Shown here one piece after another: positions 6,788 to 8,195 of a stretch of 8,195 nucleotides of DNA. Both the position numbers and the translations under genes were made by a program. Position 1 is the first letter of the stretch; each line of letters starts with the position of its first letter. The stretch is from positions 1 through 8,195 of the forward strand of contig JAOPXA010000080.1 of the NCBI GenBank assembly GCA_025965395.1, written 5' to 3'. The notes beneath the pieces were generated by a model. The model searched no databases. It saw nothing but the letters and a program-made list of their open reading frames with translations, and was not told the DNA's origin. Source of the DNA: Nocardioidaceae bacterium (GTDB lineage Bacteria > Actinomycetota > Actinomycetes > Propionibacteriales > Nocardioidaceae).

Positions 6788-6800
6788 GAGCATTTGCTCG
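6787..6800. repeat. 14-bp palindrome at riboswitch 5' edge
   Basis: CGAGCA and TGCTCG are perfect arms around a TT centre, ending on the first base of riboswitch stem P1. On the - strand it would form a small hairpin just before the aptamer. It may insulate the aptamer from rpe RNA, compete with P1, or be a protein site. No T-run follows, so it is not an obvious terminator. Confidence 0.4.
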
Positions 6801-6807
6801 TAAGAAA

Positions 6808-6813
6808 AGTCTA
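6808..6813 (-). promoter_or_regulatory. Possible -10 box for rib operon
   Basis: TAGACT on the - strand, formed by the rpe stop codon and the next bases, fits the TANNNT form of actinobacterial -10 boxes. An A at 6801, seven bases downstream, would be a good transcription start just before the riboswitch. I see no convincing -35 hexamer at 16-18 nt spacing. The rib genes could instead be read only from a promoter upstream of rpe or rsmB. Confidence 0.3.
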
Positions 6814-7479
6814 GCGCAGGCACGTGTGACGCTCGGCACGTGACCGCAGGTCGGACACCATCGCGTCGGGGTGGTCGGCGCCGAAGACCGCTGAGCCGGC
6901 GACGAAGACGTCGGCGCCCGCTTCGGCGCAGCGCTCGATCGTCTCGGCCGAGACGCCGCCATCGACCTGCAACCAGATCTCGCCCCCGTGCTTGCTCAGA
7001 AGCTCGCGGGTGCGGCGAATCTTGGGCAGGCACGCATCCATGAACTTCTGGCCGCCAAAGCCTGGCTCGACCGTCATGATCAGGACCATGTCGAGCTCGG
7101 TGAGCAGGTCTTCGTACGGGTCGATCGGCGTCGCGGGCTTGAGGCCAATGGCGGCTCGCGCGCCCTGGTTGCGGATCTCGCGGGCGAGCTTGACGGGGTC
7201 GGCGGCGGCCTCGATGTGGAAGGTGACGCTCTTGGCGCCGGCCTCCGCGTAGGCCGGGGCCCAGCGGTCGGGGTCCTCGATCATGAGGTGGGCGTCGATC
7301 GGCTGCTGCGCGACCTTGGCAAGAGCCTCCATGACGGGAACGCCGAAGGTGAGGTTGGGGACGAAGTGGTTGTCCATCACGTCGAAGTGCAGCCAGTCGG
7401 CGCCGGGAATCGATGCTGCCGCGGCTTCGAGGTTGGCGAAGTCAGCCGACAAGAGGCTCGGCGCGATCTGCATTCCCAT
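6811..7479 (-). CDS. rpe: Ribulose-phosphate 3-epimerase
   Basis: Interconverts ribulose 5-phosphate and xylulose 5-phosphate in the pentose phosphate pathway. The 222-residue TIM barrel shows [11 protein letters not shown] (4-14), the metal ligands H31 and D33 in [13 protein letters not shown] (30-42), H64 in [10 protein letters not shown] (61-70), the phosphate loop [11 protein letters not shown] (136-146), and the second catalytic aspartate D173 in QVDGGVS (171-177), with VAGSAVFG (193-200) after it. ATG at 7479 is used; the ATG two codons later (7473) is an equally good family start. The gene sits between the rsmB-end hairpin and the FMN riboswitch. Its substrate is also the RibBA substrate, which gives a metabolic reason for the neighbourhood. 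Confidence 0.97.
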   Translation of the reverse strand: MGMQIAPSLLSADFANLEAAAASIPGADWLHFDVMDNHFVPNLTFGVPVMEALAKVAQQPIDAHLMIEDPDRWAPAYAEAGAKSVTFHIEAAADPVKLAREIRNQGARAAIGLKPATPIDPYEDLLTELDMVLIMTVEPGFGGQKFMDACLPKIRRTRELLSKHGGEIWLQVDGGVSAETIERCAEAGADVFVAGSAVFGADHPDAMVSDLRSRAERHTCLR

Positions 7480-7512
7480 GCCCGCAGCCTAGTGGCCACG
7501 CCTCACCCGCCT

Positions 7513-7578
7513 CCGCTGAGAGTGACGTTCTGGTTGCGACACGCCGTGGTCGACCAGCCACTTCGTCACTCTCAGCGG
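7513..7578. repeat. 66-nt hairpin with 15-bp perfect arms
   Basis: The arm at 7513-7527 (CCGCTGAGAGTGACG) is an exact reverse complement of 7564-7578. Inside, CTGGT at 7530-7534 pairs with ACCAG at 7553-7557 and CGAC with GTCG (7537-7540, 7549-7552), extending a long stem with small bulges. The right arm contains the rsmB stop codon (TGA, complement of 7572-7574). No U-run follows on the - strand, whereas TTTT at 7580-7583 follows on the + strand, where no gene is seen. It could be a dispersed palindromic repeat (REP- or MITE-like), a processing site, or an atypical terminator between rsmB and rpe. Confidence 0.7.
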
Positions 7579-8195
7579 GTTTTGCGGAGGAGCGCCGTGA
7601 ACATCGCGTCGGTGCCGTGCTTGTGGGGCCAGAGCTGCATACGGTCTCCCTGCTCGGGCATGGAGCCCGGCAACGCGATCGGACTGACGTCGGTATGTGC
7701 AGCGAGTGCGGCATCGACCACCTCGCTCGTCTCCGCTACGTGGGGCGAGCAGGTCGCGTAGGCCACGACTCCCCCGGGACGTACGAGTTCGAGAGCGCGG
7801 TCGAGCAGGGCGGACTGGAGCGGAACGAGTTGATCGAGGTCACCTGGCGTGCGGCGCCAGCGCGACTCAGGGCGGCGGCGCAGGGCACCGAGTCCCGTGC
7901 AAGGCGCATCAACGAGGATCCGGTCAAAGGTGCCCGGTTGCCAGGGCCCGTGCCGGCCGTCGTGCTCGGTCACGGTGACGTTGTCAAAGGCTTGGAGGGA
8001 CTGCCGCACGAGGTCGGCACGGTGGTGCTGCGGCTCGTTGGCGGTCACATGGGCGCCACGCTGGTGGGCAAGCGCGGCAAGAAGCGCTGCCTTGCCGCCG
8101 GGGCCGGCGCAAAGGTCGAGCCACCGGTCGTCTCGGCCCTCGATGATCGCGTCGTTCAGTGCGATGGCGACGAGCTGGGACCCCTCATCCTGGAC
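7572..8195 (-). CDS. rsmB: 16S rRNA m5C967 methyltransferase RsmB, 3' part
   Basis: The reading frame is open to the right edge, so only the C-terminal 207 residues of a NOL1/NOP2/Sun (Fmu) RNA methyltransferase are in the window. The visible part is the SAM-dependent catalytic domain. It has the SAM-binding loop LDLCAGPGGKAALLA (about visible residues 26-40), VDAPCTGLGALRRRPESRWRR with the PCT cysteine (about 99), and ATCSPHVAETSEVV with the catalytic TCS cysteine (about 149). The R-R-P-E-S-R-W segment and the TCSPH-ET motif favour RsmB over other NSUN-type enzymes. The missing upstream part should include an NusB-like RNA-binding domain. The stop codon falls inside the long hairpin that precedes rpe. 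Confidence 0.92.
   Translation of the reverse strand, partial: VQDEGSQLVAIALNDAIIEGRDDRWLDLCAGPGGKAALLAALAHQRGAHVTANEPQHHRADLVRQSLQAFDNVTVTEHDGRHGPWQPGTFDRILVDAPCTGLGALRRRPESRWRRTPGDLDQLVPLQSALLDRALELVRPGGVVAYATCSPHVAETSEVVDAALAAHTDVSPIALPGSMPEQGDRMQLWPHKHGTDAMFTALLRKTR

Noticed and set aside
5781..6803. Long open frame on the + strand opposite ribD and the riboswitch
   Set aside because: It runs through both ribD and the conserved FMN aptamer, has no recognisable motif, and is explained by third-position GC bias.
7564..7583. Hairpin plus TTTT read as a + strand terminator
   Set aside because: No + strand gene ends here, and the T-run is only four bases long. I keep the element as a repeat of unknown role.
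6988..7761. Long open frame on the + strand opposite rpe and rsmB
   Set aside because: It crosses two well-supported - strand genes and the hairpin between them, and shows no domain.
1..8195. CRISPR array, insertion sequence, phage or defence genes
   Set aside because: There are no regularly spaced repeats, transposase motifs or defence domains. All large frames are accounted for by metabolic, RNA-modification or the described accessory genes.

Overview
The window is high-GC, densely packed DNA from an actinobacterium. Gene order and protein features fit the Propionibacteriales (Nocardioides/Aeromicrobium-like). This placement is inferred from synteny (rsmB, rpe, ribD, ribE, ribBA, ribH, hisE, hisG, PH-domain protein, SseB-like protein), from the actinobacterial style of the FMN riboswitch, and from the N-terminal ACT plus C-terminal GNAT architecture of the left-hand gene. 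It was not checked by any search.

Layout, left to right. Positions 1-172 hold no gene but carry three dyad-symmetric elements. An ACT-GNAT acetyltransferase gene (173-1198) runs on the + strand. Everything from 1209 to the right edge is on the - strand. In transcription order it reads: the 3' part of rsmB (16S rRNA m5C methyltransferase, cut by the window edge), a 66-nt hairpin, rpe (ribulose-phosphate 3-epimerase), a complete FMN riboswitch, ribD, ribE (riboflavin synthase alpha), ribBA, ribH, hisE, hisG, a membrane PH-domain protein and an SseB-family protein. The + strand gene converges on this block with a 10-bp gap.

The core is a complete riboflavin pathway. RibBA converts GTP to the pyrimidine precursor and ribulose 5-phosphate to the four-carbon unit. 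RibD deaminates and reduces the pyrimidine. RibH makes the lumazine and RibE makes riboflavin. Only the dephosphorylation step is not encoded here. Rpe, just upstream, interconverts ribulose 5-phosphate (the RibBA substrate) and xylulose 5-phosphate. HisE and HisG catalyse the second and first steps of histidine synthesis and follow directly behind ribH. Four of the gene junctions from ribD to the PH-domain gene overlap by 1 or 4 nt, which points to translational coupling and one transcript under the FMN riboswitch.

Most of the window is well-understood housekeeping sequence, and I see no clear new system. The points worth a second look are the mutually exclusive dyads upstream of the ACT-GNAT gene, the long hairpin that contains the rsmB stop codon, a perfect dyad between riboswitch and ribD, and the possible reach of the riboswitch into hisE-hisG.
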